The position numbers were made by a program, and so were the translations under genes. A stretch of DNA of 5,221 bases from Bacilli bacterium (GTDB lineage Bacteria; Bacillota_I; Bacilli_A; RF39; UBA660): the NCBI GenBank assembly GCA_900758895.1, contig CAAETG010000057.1:1-5221 (forward strand). Direction: 5' to 3'. Below are positions 1 to 4,553 of this stretch, one piece after another. Below the pieces are notes generated by a model. That model was not told where the DNA came from and ran no database searches. It worked only from the letters and a program-made list of their open reading frames with translations. Every line of letters starts with the position of its first letter. Within the stretch, counting starts at the first letter, position 1.

Positions 1-31
1 AGATAAGGGAGTATAAGTCGAACCGCTTTTC

Positions 32-49
32 AAATATTATACAATATTT
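32..49 (-). promoter_or_regulatory. Possible operator and leftward -10 element
   Basis: An inverted repeat with 7-bp arms (AAATATT at 32-38, AATATTT at 43-49) and a 4-nt centre encloses a perfect minus-strand -10 box, TATAAT (plus positions 36-41). The corresponding -35 (TTGTTT, about 59-64, 17-bp spacer) is poor. This could be a repressed leftward promoter for a gene beyond the left edge, divergent from the HNH gene. In A/T-rich DNA such matches occur by chance, so confidence is low. Confidence 0.3.
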
Positions 50-98
50 AAAGTGCCTAAACAAGAGGTATTTTATGGGCATTTTGTGCTGTCTTATT

Positions 99-128
99 TT
101 GAAACATTTATTTTTTGTTACGTAAAAT
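99..128 (+). promoter_or_regulatory. Predicted sigma-A promoter of the HNH gene
   Basis: TTGAAA (99-104, 5/6 to the -35 consensus) is followed after 18 bp by TAAAAT (123-128, 5/6 to the -10 consensus). Transcription would begin near 134-136, leaving only about a dozen bases before the ATG at 147. That fits the lack of a recognisable Shine-Dalgarno site there. The -10 box overlaps the first TTACGTAA palindrome, so the promoter looks controllable by a DNA-binding protein. Confidence 0.4.
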
Positions 129-137
129 GTTACGTAA
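118..137. promoter_or_regulatory. Two TTACGTAA palindromes, candidate operator
   Basis: The perfect 8-bp palindrome TTACGTAA occurs at 118-125 and 130-137, 12 bp start to start. The pair overlaps and follows the -10 box of the predicted rightward promoter and ends 9 bp before the ATG of the HNH gene. A repeated dyad over a promoter is a typical repressor-operator layout. The binding protein is not encoded in the window. Confidence 0.4.
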
Positions 138-146
138 AAAATAATT

Positions 147-590
147 ATGAATTGCAAAAATTTAAAGCAAAAAGTAAATAAAAAGCTTTACTGTAAAAAA
201 TTAAAAAGTGATATCATGATATCAGAATGCGGTAACTGTAAATATAAAGAATATTCAATTAAGTCGAATTCGACCAAATTAAAAAAAAGAACTAGCAAGC
301 AATCTAAATTAGAAAGAAATAGATTTAGTATATTAACTAGTGATTTGGATCATTGTGTTATTTGCGGAACTAGGAAAGAACATCTACACGAGGTTTGCTT
401 TGGCAGAAATCGAATTAATTCTATTAAGTTTGGATTAGTTCTACCACTATGTTCTACCCACCACACAGAGATGCATAGAAATAAAGAATGGCAAGATTAT
501 TGGCATGTCATGGCACAAAAAAAATTTATGGAACATTACCATAAATCGATTGAAGAATTTATTAATATATTTAAGATTAATTATTTATGA
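147..590 (+). CDS. Phage HNH/zinc-binding nuclease-like protein
   Basis: This 147-aa basic protein resembles small phage HNH-type proteins. The N-terminus carries a cysteine set (C3, C16, C28, C31, with a CGNC core) that could bind zinc. A Lys/Arg-rich linker (about 39-59) follows. The second half has C70-x2-C73, an H81-E82 pair, and C102-x2-HH (105-106) with H110, in the order expected of a zinc-stabilised beta-beta-alpha nuclease fold. The segment around residues 81-96 (GRNR) and the C-terminal FINIFKINYL resemble a recurrent family in Bacillota phages. Its role is unproven; DNA cleavage, packaging and recombination are all possible. ATG at 147 is preceded by no clear SD site, which suits a very short 5' leader. 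The end overlaps the convergent PBECR-like gene by 6 bp. HNH-like is well supported; activity is inferred. Confidence 0.82.
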   Translation: MNCKNLKQKVNKKLYCKKLKSDIMISECGNCKYKEYSIKSNSTKLKKRTSKQSKLERNRFSILTSDLDHCVICGTRKEHLHEVCFGRNRINSIKFGLVLPLCSTHHTEMHRNKEWQDYWHVMAQKKFMEHYHKSIEEFINIFKINYL

Positions 591-995
591 TGTTTGCTTT
601 TCCTTTTCTGCTTCCTCTTCAATTAATTTTAAATCTTCATCTTTTTTCATTCTATTTTTTAATTTTGATTTATTTGCAGGATACCAGCTTTTTACTTTGA
701 GAACTTTTCCGGGATTCACTCTAACTGCGACACATATATCATCACCTATTTTTTTGTAATATTCTAGGCCATTTGTTTTTTTGTTATAAAATACATAGTC
801 TGGTTTATTAATTATTGTAGGTAAATGCTTAAATATTTCTTCGATTTTTTCTTCCGTTCTAAAATCCTTTAGATGTTTTTCAATTACATGTTTTTTTCGG
901 TCATTATATACTAAAATTGGTTTGTTTTTGTGTTCTGGGATTTCCCAATATTCAGAAATATCCTCAGATAAAGTACCCAAATACTTAAACTTCAT
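585..995 (-). CDS. PBECR-like phage nuclease-domain protein
   Basis: A 136-aa protein whose core (about residues 26-115) resembles PBECR domains: phage-associated members of the barnase/EndoU/colicin E5-D/RelE RNase fold. Recognisable points are an ILVY strand followed by H36-x4-H41, a charged helix (48-57), the NKPDY segment (63-67), a TNGLEYYK strand (74-81), a hydrophobic strand (87-93) and a VKSWYP strand (101-106). After residue 115 comes a Lys/Glu-rich tail likely to be helical or disordered. Family members are often toxin or effector domains, some fused to phage head proteins; this one stands alone. ATG at 995 is preferred over an in-frame TTG at 1010 because GAGGAG lies 7 bases before the ATG, inside the TTG-initiated version. 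The gene follows a structured, terminator-ended leader. Subfamily and activity are uncertain. Confidence 0.68.
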   Translation of the reverse strand: MKFKYLGTLSEDISEYWEIPEHKNKPILVYNDRKKHVIEKHLKDFRTEEKIEEIFKHLPTIINKPDYVFYNKKTNGLEYYKKIGDDICVAVRVNPGKVLKVKSWYPANKSKLKNRMKKDEDLKLIEEEAEKEKQTS

Positions 996-1002
996 ACCCA
1001 CA

Positions 1003-1008
1003 CTCCTC
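1003..1008 (-). promoter_or_regulatory. SD site that fixes the PBECR-like start
   Basis: GAGGAG on the minus strand lies 7 bases before ATG at 995. It supports initiation there and argues against the TTG at 1010, which would place this motif inside the coding sequence. It begins about 15 bases after the U-rich end of the upstream terminator hairpin, so the hairpin cannot directly mask it. Confidence 0.75.
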
Positions 1009-1022
1009 AAAATATAATCACA

Positions 1023-1055
1023 TAAAATTAAAAGTCTACCATTTCTGGTAGACTT
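1023..1055 (-). terminator. Leaky-looking intrinsic terminator before the PBECR-like gene
   Basis: A perfect 9-bp stem (AAGTCTACC at 1032-1040 with GGTAGACTT at 1047-1055) encloses a 6-nt loop. On the minus strand it is followed by TTAATTTTA, so the U-tract is split by two A residues. The plus strand has no T-tract after the stem, so termination is leftward. It would end the upstream structured RNA, with read-through supplying the PBECR-like gene. Confidence 0.6.
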
Positions 1056-1177
1056 AAGGTAACAAGGTTGGACATCACTTCCAACATCTCATCAGAAACT
1101 CTTGTAAGTTACCTACACTTAAGACTTTTATAAGTCCGCGGCAGACGATGATATTCTGCCCTCAAGTTACCCATTTT

Positions 1178-1205
1178 AATATTATTTGATAAAATCAATA
1201 ATATT
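1178..1205 (-). repeat. A/T-rich inverted repeat in the ncRNA 5' region
   Basis: AATATTATT (1178-1186) and AATAATATT (1197-1205) are exact inverse complements. The pairing continues inward with GAT/ATC (1188-1190 with 1194-1196) around a one-base bulge and a 3-nt loop. It lies 20-50 nt after the predicted transcription start, so it would be a 5' hairpin of the RNA. It could instead be a protein operator. Confidence 0.5.
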
Positions 1206-1234
1206 CCATCCTATATACTAAAAAAGCGTATATA

Positions 1235-1261
1235 AATATAGCACAGAATTTCTTCTGTCAA
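1235..1261 (-). promoter_or_regulatory. Strong minus-strand promoter for the structured RNA
   Basis: A perfect TTGACA -35 (plus 1256-1261) is followed by a 15-bp spacer and TATATT (1235-1240, 5/6), preceded by TGC to form an extended -10 (TGn) motif that compensates for the short spacer. Predicted start is near 1228. The flanking upstream DNA is A/T-rich and includes the phased TTAA array, which could act as an UP or curvature element. This is the best-matching promoter in the window. Confidence 0.55.
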
Positions 1262-1295
1262 TATACTTATACCACATTTAGCACCCGTTTTCAAG

Positions 1296-1380
1296 TTTTT
1301 TTAACAATTTTTAACAATTTTTAAAGATTTTTAAGTGCTTTTAAATGTTTTTAAATGCGTTTAAGTTCGTTTAAATATTT
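1296..1380. repeat. Eight TTAA motifs spaced exactly 10 bp apart
   Basis: TTAA begins at 1301, 1311, 1321, 1331, 1341, 1351, 1361 and 1371. Each is preceded by 3-7 T residues, giving a degenerate 10-bp unit TTAANNNTTT. The first two units are identical (TTAACAATTT); the later ones drift in the middle three or four bases. The array sits between the endolysin terminator and the minus-strand promoter at 1235-1261. T-tracts in helical phase may give curved or flexible DNA, or a row of protein sites on one face. No reading frame is associated with it. Confidence 0.8.
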
Positions 1381-1400
1381 TCTGATATTATTTTGTTACA

Positions 1401-1440
1401 ATAAAAAAGAGGTATGCTAGCATAAACTAACATACCTTTT
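1401..1440. terminator. Terminator after the endolysin, probably bidirectional
   Basis: AGGTATG (1410-1416) pairs with CATACCT (1431-1437), and after one mismatch TAG/CTA (1418-1420 with 1426-1428) extends the stem. On the minus strand the stem is followed by CTTTTTTATT, giving a good U-tract 3 bases beyond the endolysin stop codon. On the plus strand it is followed by TTTTAATTTAA, so it could also stop rightward transcription. Confidence 0.75.
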
Positions 1441-1443
1441 AAT

Positions 1444-2199
1444 TTAATCCAACTTCAATAACTTCTTCCAAGTGTACATCTTCGCTGTAACAATTCCGTC
1501 TTGATATTTAGTGGCAAGGCCTACATCTTTTTGATATTTTTTAATACAAGCTTTCATGTCTTTACCAAACTGCCCATCTACTCCTTTACTTCCTAAGTTA
1601 TATCCTAGGCTTTGTAAATAGACTTGGAGTGGTCTTACAGCTTTATGATTCCATCCAGTACTAGTAGAAATAGTTGGGGTTTTTGATAAGGTTTCTGGTC
1701 CAGCAATCCCGTCTACATTAGCACCAATTACTGCTTGTAAATTACGTACGAAAGTAGTGTAAACATCTACGCTTGGTAGATCAGCATCAATATATGGTGT
1801 TGGATCTATCTTAGTATCACTTGTATCTCTAACTTCAAAATGTAAATGAGCTCCATAGCTATTACCAGTATTACCCATATAACCAATAACTTGTCCTTTC
1901 TCTACTTTATCACCTTTTTTAACAGTAACAGAGCCATATTTCATGTGAGCGTATAAGGTATAATATCCATTCGGATGTTTAATTTTTACGTAATTTCCAT
2001 AATCTCTGCTTCCAGGATTATTGGTTTTATAATTAGATACTACTCCTACTACTTCCCCCTCTGTATGAGCTATGATGTAATCTAAATAGCCACTATTATT
2101 AGACTTTCCATTATCACCGATGATGTCGATTCCGTTATGTTTGCCAGCCTTATATTTTTGGCTTATTTTGTTATTGTATTTTTGTAATACTCTACTCAT
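1444..2199 (-). CDS. M23 (LytM-type) endolysin with C-terminal wall-binding region
   Basis: A 251-aa phage lysin expected to cut peptide bonds in host peptidoglycan. The N-terminal M23 zinc metallopeptidase domain (about 17-137) is complete. HNGID (21-25) supplies zinc ligands H21 and D25, H85 lies in LYAHM, and HLHFE (118-122) gives catalytic H118 and the third zinc ligand H120. The lysostaphin-like GNTG-x4-HLHFE strand is present. The rest has two peptidoglycan-binding-like segments: 146-175, with [19 protein letters not shown], and 185-251, with LQ-YLQSLGY and VDG-FG motifs typical of PG_binding_1 repeats. No signal peptide or transmembrane segment is present, so release depends on a holin. 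ATG at 2199 has AGGTGG six bases upstream and overlaps the stop of the 27-aa gene, implying coupled translation. Cross-link specificity cannot be read from sequence. Confidence 0.93.
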   Translation of the reverse strand: MSRVLQKYNNKISQKYKAGKHNGIDIIGDNGKSNNSGYLDYIIAHTEGEVVGVVSNYKTNNPGSRDYGNYVKIKHPNGYYTLYAHMKYGSVTVKKGDKVEKGQVIGYMGNTGNSYGAHLHFEVRDTSDTKIDPTPYIDADLPSVDVYTTFVRNLQAVIGANVDGIAGPETLSKTPTISTSTGWNHKAVRPLQVYLQSLGYNLGSKGVDGQFGKDMKACIKKYQKDVGLATKYQDGIVTAKMYTWKKLLKLD

Positions 2200-2275
2200 C
2201 TTCTACCACCTCATCATATTCTTCTACATAATCTTCATTTGGTGTTGTGTATTCTACTTCGATTTTTTCTTCCAT
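2192..2275 (-). CDS. 27-aa highly acidic microprotein
   Basis: A short ORF with 13 Asp/Glu and a single Lys among 27 residues, starting [10 protein letters not shown] and ending EVVEDE. It has no transmembrane segment or known motif. GGAGG lies about 10 bases before its ATG, inside the last codons of the 61-aa gene, and its ATG follows that gene's stop after two bases. Its own stop codon overlaps the endolysin start (ATGAGTAG), and its last codons carry the endolysin SD. It may be a functional peptide or simply a leader ORF that couples lysin translation to the upstream genes. Good SD and tight packing support translation; function is unknown. Confidence 0.55.
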   Translation of the reverse strand: MEEKIEVEYTTPNEDYVEEYDEVVEDE

Positions 2276-2277
2276 TA

Positions 2278-2463
2278 TTATTTTTCCTCCATTTCTATTT
2301 CACTTGTTGCACAAGTAACTTTATAAGGGTATTCATATTTGATTCCATCTTGCCAAACACTTGGAATATTTATAATATTTTGTTTTTTTTGACTCCTCAT
2401 ACTTACCTTTATCATTAATAATTCTTTGTATTCTTCTAAACTAATTGTTATTGTTTCTTGCAT
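2278..2463 (-). CDS. 61-aa lysis-operon protein of unknown function
   Basis: A small soluble protein that I do not recognise. The N-terminal third (ITISLEEYKELLMIK) looks like an amphipathic or coiled-coil helix, the middle is basic (RSQKKQ), and the tail contains WQDGIKYEYPYK and an acidic end. No transmembrane segment or signal peptide is seen. The ATG has a near-perfect AGGAGG four bases upstream, and that SD overlaps the TAG stop of the holin gene, so translation is probably coupled to it. The position between holin and endolysin is commonly filled by short hypothetical genes in phages of Bacillota. Confidence 0.75.
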   Translation of the reverse strand: MQETITISLEEYKELLMIKVSMRSQKKQNIINIPSVWQDGIKYEYPYKVTCATSEIEMEEK

Positions 2464-2471
2464 AAATCCTC

Positions 2472-2671
2472 CTATTTATTTTTAGCATTATAACTGATAT
2501 TAGATATACCTAAAATTGTACCTAACATCGTAATAAATGCCGTTCCAATAGTTATTACTGTATCCGTAAAACTCCAGTTTAAGTAGCTCCTAATACTCCG
2601 AAAAATGTTAAAATTGCCGGTAATACAATCATCACTACCCATTTTAGTACGTCATATACTTTATTACTCAT
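2472..2671 (-). pseudogene. Dp-1-type holin, interrupted by a one-base frameshift
   Basis: The frame from ATG 2671 encodes MSNKVYDVLKWVVMIVLPA and reaches G-A-T, then meets TAA after 30 codons. The -1 frame then continues LNWSFTDTV and LGTILGISNI to a TAG at 2472. Adding one T in the ACTTAAAC context restores a single 66-aa protein with two hydrophobic segments (about 10-29 and 38-58) and a short polar tail, which matches the Dp-1-like phage holin family in length and layout. Such proteins form membrane lesions that release the endolysin. The ATG has a good SD (GAGGTGA), and it sits where a holin is expected. No canonical slippery heptamer lies in the zero frame, so a real indel or sequencing error is likelier than programmed frameshifting. 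If real, the 30-aa product has only the first membrane segment. Confidence 0.8.
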
Positions 2672-2675
2672 ATTC

Positions 2676-3293
2676 TCACCTCACTTTCTCTAATTCTTCT
2701 TCAATTAACTCTTTTAAATTTAGTACAACATCTTTGTCATGTTCTGTTAAAATGTTGTACTTATTTTTAACAAATTGTACAGCTAAAAATCCAACTGGTT
2801 CTCCCATGGTGTTATTTAAAATAACATCATAGAACGAATTGATTTTCATATCTTTCTTTAATTGATAAGTGGATGGCATTTCTTCTTTCATATCTTCTAA
2901 ATCTTTTACTTCCATAAATCCGTCATTCATAAGTTTACTGACAAACTTTGATAAACACGAAAGAGGTATGGATTGTAAAAAACTTTGTTTTCTAGAAATG
3001 CCAGAGCGAACGACTTCATAAGAACAACTAGTCTTTAAAGCACTTCTTCCATTTGCATAATGCCCACCATTATGAAAATCGTATACTTGAACTCGATCAG
3101 CATTTAGTTGCTCTTTTACTTCCTCCATCTTTGATATTATTAAATCATCAATATTCACTTGTTTTTTTATTCGTTTAGGTAAGCTATCAATTTCTTTTTT
3201 AGTTGATTTGATAGCCTTTATTAATACTCCAATTTCTGCTATAATTGCAGCTAATCCAAGTAAAAATGTTTCTATATTTTCAATTTTAATCAC
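2676..3293 (-). CDS. Membrane-anchored GAF-like phage protein
   Basis: A 205-aa protein with one N-terminal hydrophobic segment (about 9-28), a Lys-rich stretch likely to be cytoplasmic, and a helix (48-63) leading into a globular domain (about 64-200). That domain contains the DFHNGGHYANGR block (72-83) and a closing strand GEPVGFLAVQFV followed by a long amphipathic helix. This is the pattern of a GAF/PAS-like sensor domain found in uncharacterised phage proteins near lysis genes. Its ligand and role are unknown. The start is uncertain: GTG at 3293 gives the length stated, but AGAAGGTG abuts that GTG with no spacer. An in-frame ATT at 3284, six bases after the SD, would fit the spacing better. 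The gene follows the 239-aa tail gene by 7 bases and ends just before the holin. Confidence 0.7.
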   Translation of the reverse strand: MIKIENIETFLLGLAAIIAEIGVLIKAIKSTKKEIDSLPKRIKKQVNIDDLIISKMEEVKEQLNADRVQVYDFHNGGHYANGRSALKTSCSYEVVRSGISRKQSFLQSIPLSCLSKFVSKLMNDGFMEVKDLEDMKEEMPSTYQLKKDMKINSFYDVILNNTMGEPVGFLAVQFVKNKYNILTEHDKDVVLNLKELIEEELEKVR

Positions 3294-3300
3294 CTTCTTT

Positions 3301-4020
3301 TTAAGCTGTTCTTTTCCATAAATACGTTAAATTTTTCTTTGCATAAATCTTGACTAATAACTCACATTTTACACCACCGTCGCATGGGGTAAAGGATGAA
3401 TTGTATATAGTTCCTATGGGATTTACGTAAAAATTCAAATTTTCTGTTACCGATTCATCAATGCTATAAAAATATTTCTTTGAACAAGTACTATATGTAT
3501 TGTTTGCCCCATAAGATAGCGGTCCAGTACCTTGGGTATCAATACTTATTCCTTGGGGCAATGCATTTTCGTTTCCCTTCCACCAGATGCCACCATTTCC
3601 TTCAAACGAACCGGAAAAATTAATATCTGCTTCAATCAAGCCAACAATATTTTTTGTATTGATTTTGAAAGTTCCTGAATCAAAAATTAATATGTTTTCT
3701 AAATAATTTGTAATAGAATATTTTTTGTTAGGAATTATCGTGTTTGAAAAGGTTAAATTTTCATCTTTATTCATTTTTGTATTGTTAGTAGATCCATTAT
3801 AAGCCCAACCATATGCCAGTAATTCTCCTCCAGCAAATGTTTTAACTTGCTCCCATGTTCCACCGAATAAAGCCGATGGATTAGTATCGTTCCCATAGGT
3901 AGTACCAATCCCATGAACTTCATTAATTGCATCATCTATATTATCTTGTAACAAATTTAAATTACTCGCATTGATTGGTGAGTTTGTACTCGGTTTATTT
4001 TCAAAATTTATTTTTTGCAT
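3301..4020 (-). CDS. Phage tail-tip/fibre-like protein, third paralogue
   Basis: A 239-aa protein, probably an extracellular virion component. Residues 4-25 (INFENKPSTNSPINASNLN and onward) match the N-terminal signature of the two upstream genes, and the C-terminus ends LWKRTA as they do. Between them, LFGGTWEQVKTF (about 51-62) resembles the GGTWE turn of baseplate or fibre-tip domains. The remainder (70-225) is Asn/Gly/Ser-rich beta structure with no H-x-H motif, so it probably forms a different, perhaps carbohydrate-binding, head domain. The ATG has no good SD. The 24-nt gap after the preceding gene suggests low or reinitiation-dependent translation. A tail role is likely; which host surface it contacts is unknown. 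Confidence 0.72.
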   Translation of the reverse strand: MQKINFENKPSTNSPINASNLNLLQDNIDDAINEVHGIGTTYGNDTNPSALFGGTWEQVKTFAGGELLAYGWAYNGSTNNTKMNKDENLTFSNTIIPNKKYSITNYLENILIFDSGTFKINTKNIVGLIEADINFSGSFEGNGGIWWKGNENALPQGISIDTQGTGPLSYGANNTYSTCSKKYFYSIDESVTENLNFYVNPIGTIYNSSFTPCDGGVKCELLVKIYAKKNLTYLWKRTA

Positions 4021-4044
4021 TCATAACGTTATTTAGTTTTATTT

Positions 4045-4533
4045 CTATGCTACACGCTTCCAATAAGCCACGACTTGGTAAGGTTGTAAATTCCCAGCAT
4101 TTCCTGTTCCTTCGGTAGTTGTATAAATTTGATAGTTTATTGCGTCATCATACGTTGCGGCTCCGTTTGTAGCAAGAATACTTAGATATGATCCCCCACT
4201 TGGAGAATAAGAACCTACGACTTGATATTCATTTTCACTTCTGTTTTTCTGTAATACCTTGTGTGAATGAGCTTGAAATTCCTTACTGCCACCACTTTTT
4301 CCAACTTCATTAAAATCACTATCTGTACTATCAATTCCTACCGCTACTTTTCCAACCAACGTCCTTTCCCATTCAAATCCTAGAAAGTCAGAATAATCTG
4401 TATTATTAGCTCGAATCATTATTGACCCGATTGGATAAATTAAATTCATAACTTCTTTAAAGTTAAAATTAAGATTACCCGCATTGATTGGACTTGTTGT
4501 ACTCGGATAATTTTCAAATTCTATTAAAGCCAT
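4045..4533 (-). CDS. Phage tail-collar/fibre-tip-like protein, second paralogue
   Basis: A 162-aa protein with the shared N-terminal signature (residues 4-22, IEFENYPSTTSPINAGNLN) followed by YPIGSI (33-38), a typical entry into phage tail-collar/fibre-tip domains. A central glycine-rich stretch carries the H89-S-H91 pair, comparable to metal-binding H-x-H motifs of trimeric T4-type fibre tips. The C-terminus GNLQPYQVVAYWKRVA (147-162) is the classical ending of this group. It likely forms trimers at the baseplate or fibre end and helps host recognition. Its ATG is preceded by a 20-nt gap and only a weak AAAG, unlike the strong SDs of the lysis genes. The N-terminal coding DNA shares near-identical words with the 239-aa gene, indicating duplication. 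Confidence 0.8.
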   Translation of the reverse strand: MALIEFENYPSTTSPINAGNLNFNFKEVMNLIYPIGSIMIRANNTDYSDFLGFEWERTLVGKVAVGIDSTDSDFNEVGKSGGSKEFQAHSHKVLQKNRSENEYQVVGSYSPSGGSYLSILATNGAATYDDAINYQIYTTTEGTGNAGNLQPYQVVAYWKRVA

Positions 4534-4553
4534 GTATTTGGCTTTATCTTTGC

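Larger units (their letters stand above)
1023..1228 (-). ncRNA. Candidate structured ncRNA or leader upstream of the PBECR-like gene
   Basis: About 200 nt between a good promoter and a terminator hairpin contain no ORF but many complementary segments. In transcription order these are an A/T-rich hairpin (1178-1205); GGCAGA with TCTGCC (plus 1140-1145 and 1155-1160); GACTT with AAGTC closed by a 4-nt loop (1123-1136); and an arm joining 1058-1063 to 1108-1113 (GGTAAC with GTTACC), extended by AAG/CTT (1064-1066 with 1101-1103) and containing a GTTGG/CCAAC hairpin (1067-1071 with 1081-1085). A second GTTACC at 1166-1171 could compete for 1058-1063. I recognise no Rfam class: it is not T-box, SAM, purine, 6S or tmRNA. 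It may be a free RNA, an RNA antitoxin, or a cis-acting leader. Pairings were found by eye, without energy calculation. Confidence 0.45.

Noticed and set aside
505..759. 84-aa plus-strand ORF overlapping the HNH gene end
   Set aside because: It lies in another frame over the HNH gene and antisense to the PBECR-like gene, with a low-complexity Phe/Ser-rich product; it is a shadow frame.
995..1010. TTG at 1010 as the start of the PBECR-like gene
   Set aside because: The GAGGAG SD would lie inside the coding sequence and no SD precedes the TTG. ATG at 995 has the correct spacing.
1055..1100. CTGATGAG on the minus strand next to a stem, suggesting a hammerhead ribozyme
   Set aside because: The expected GAAA after stem II is missing (the stem is followed by CTTGTTACC), and no matching stems I and III with a cleavage site are seen.
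1023..1228. T-box, c-di-GMP, SAM, purine or tetrahydrofolate riboswitch, or 6S RNA
   Set aside because: None of their conserved core words are present (for example the T-box antiterminator GGTGGTACCGCG). The minus-strand GCCGCGG resembles this only superficially.
1296..1380. CRISPR array or replication iterons
   Set aside because: The 10-bp unit is far too short for CRISPR repeats and spacers, and no Rep gene or DnaA boxes are seen nearby to support an origin.
2120..2326. 68-aa plus-strand ORF
   Set aside because: It is antisense to the endolysin start and the two small lysis-operon genes, with a Phe/Tyr-rich product typical of reversed A/T-rich coding DNA.
2571..2590. Programmed -1 frameshift in the holin
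   Set aside because: Zero-frame codons at the junction are GCT ACT TAA, which do not form an X-XXY-YYZ slippery heptamer, so an indel is the simpler explanation.
2605..2832. 75-aa plus-strand ORF
   Set aside because: It is antisense to the holin and the GAF-like gene, with no SD or recognisable domain.
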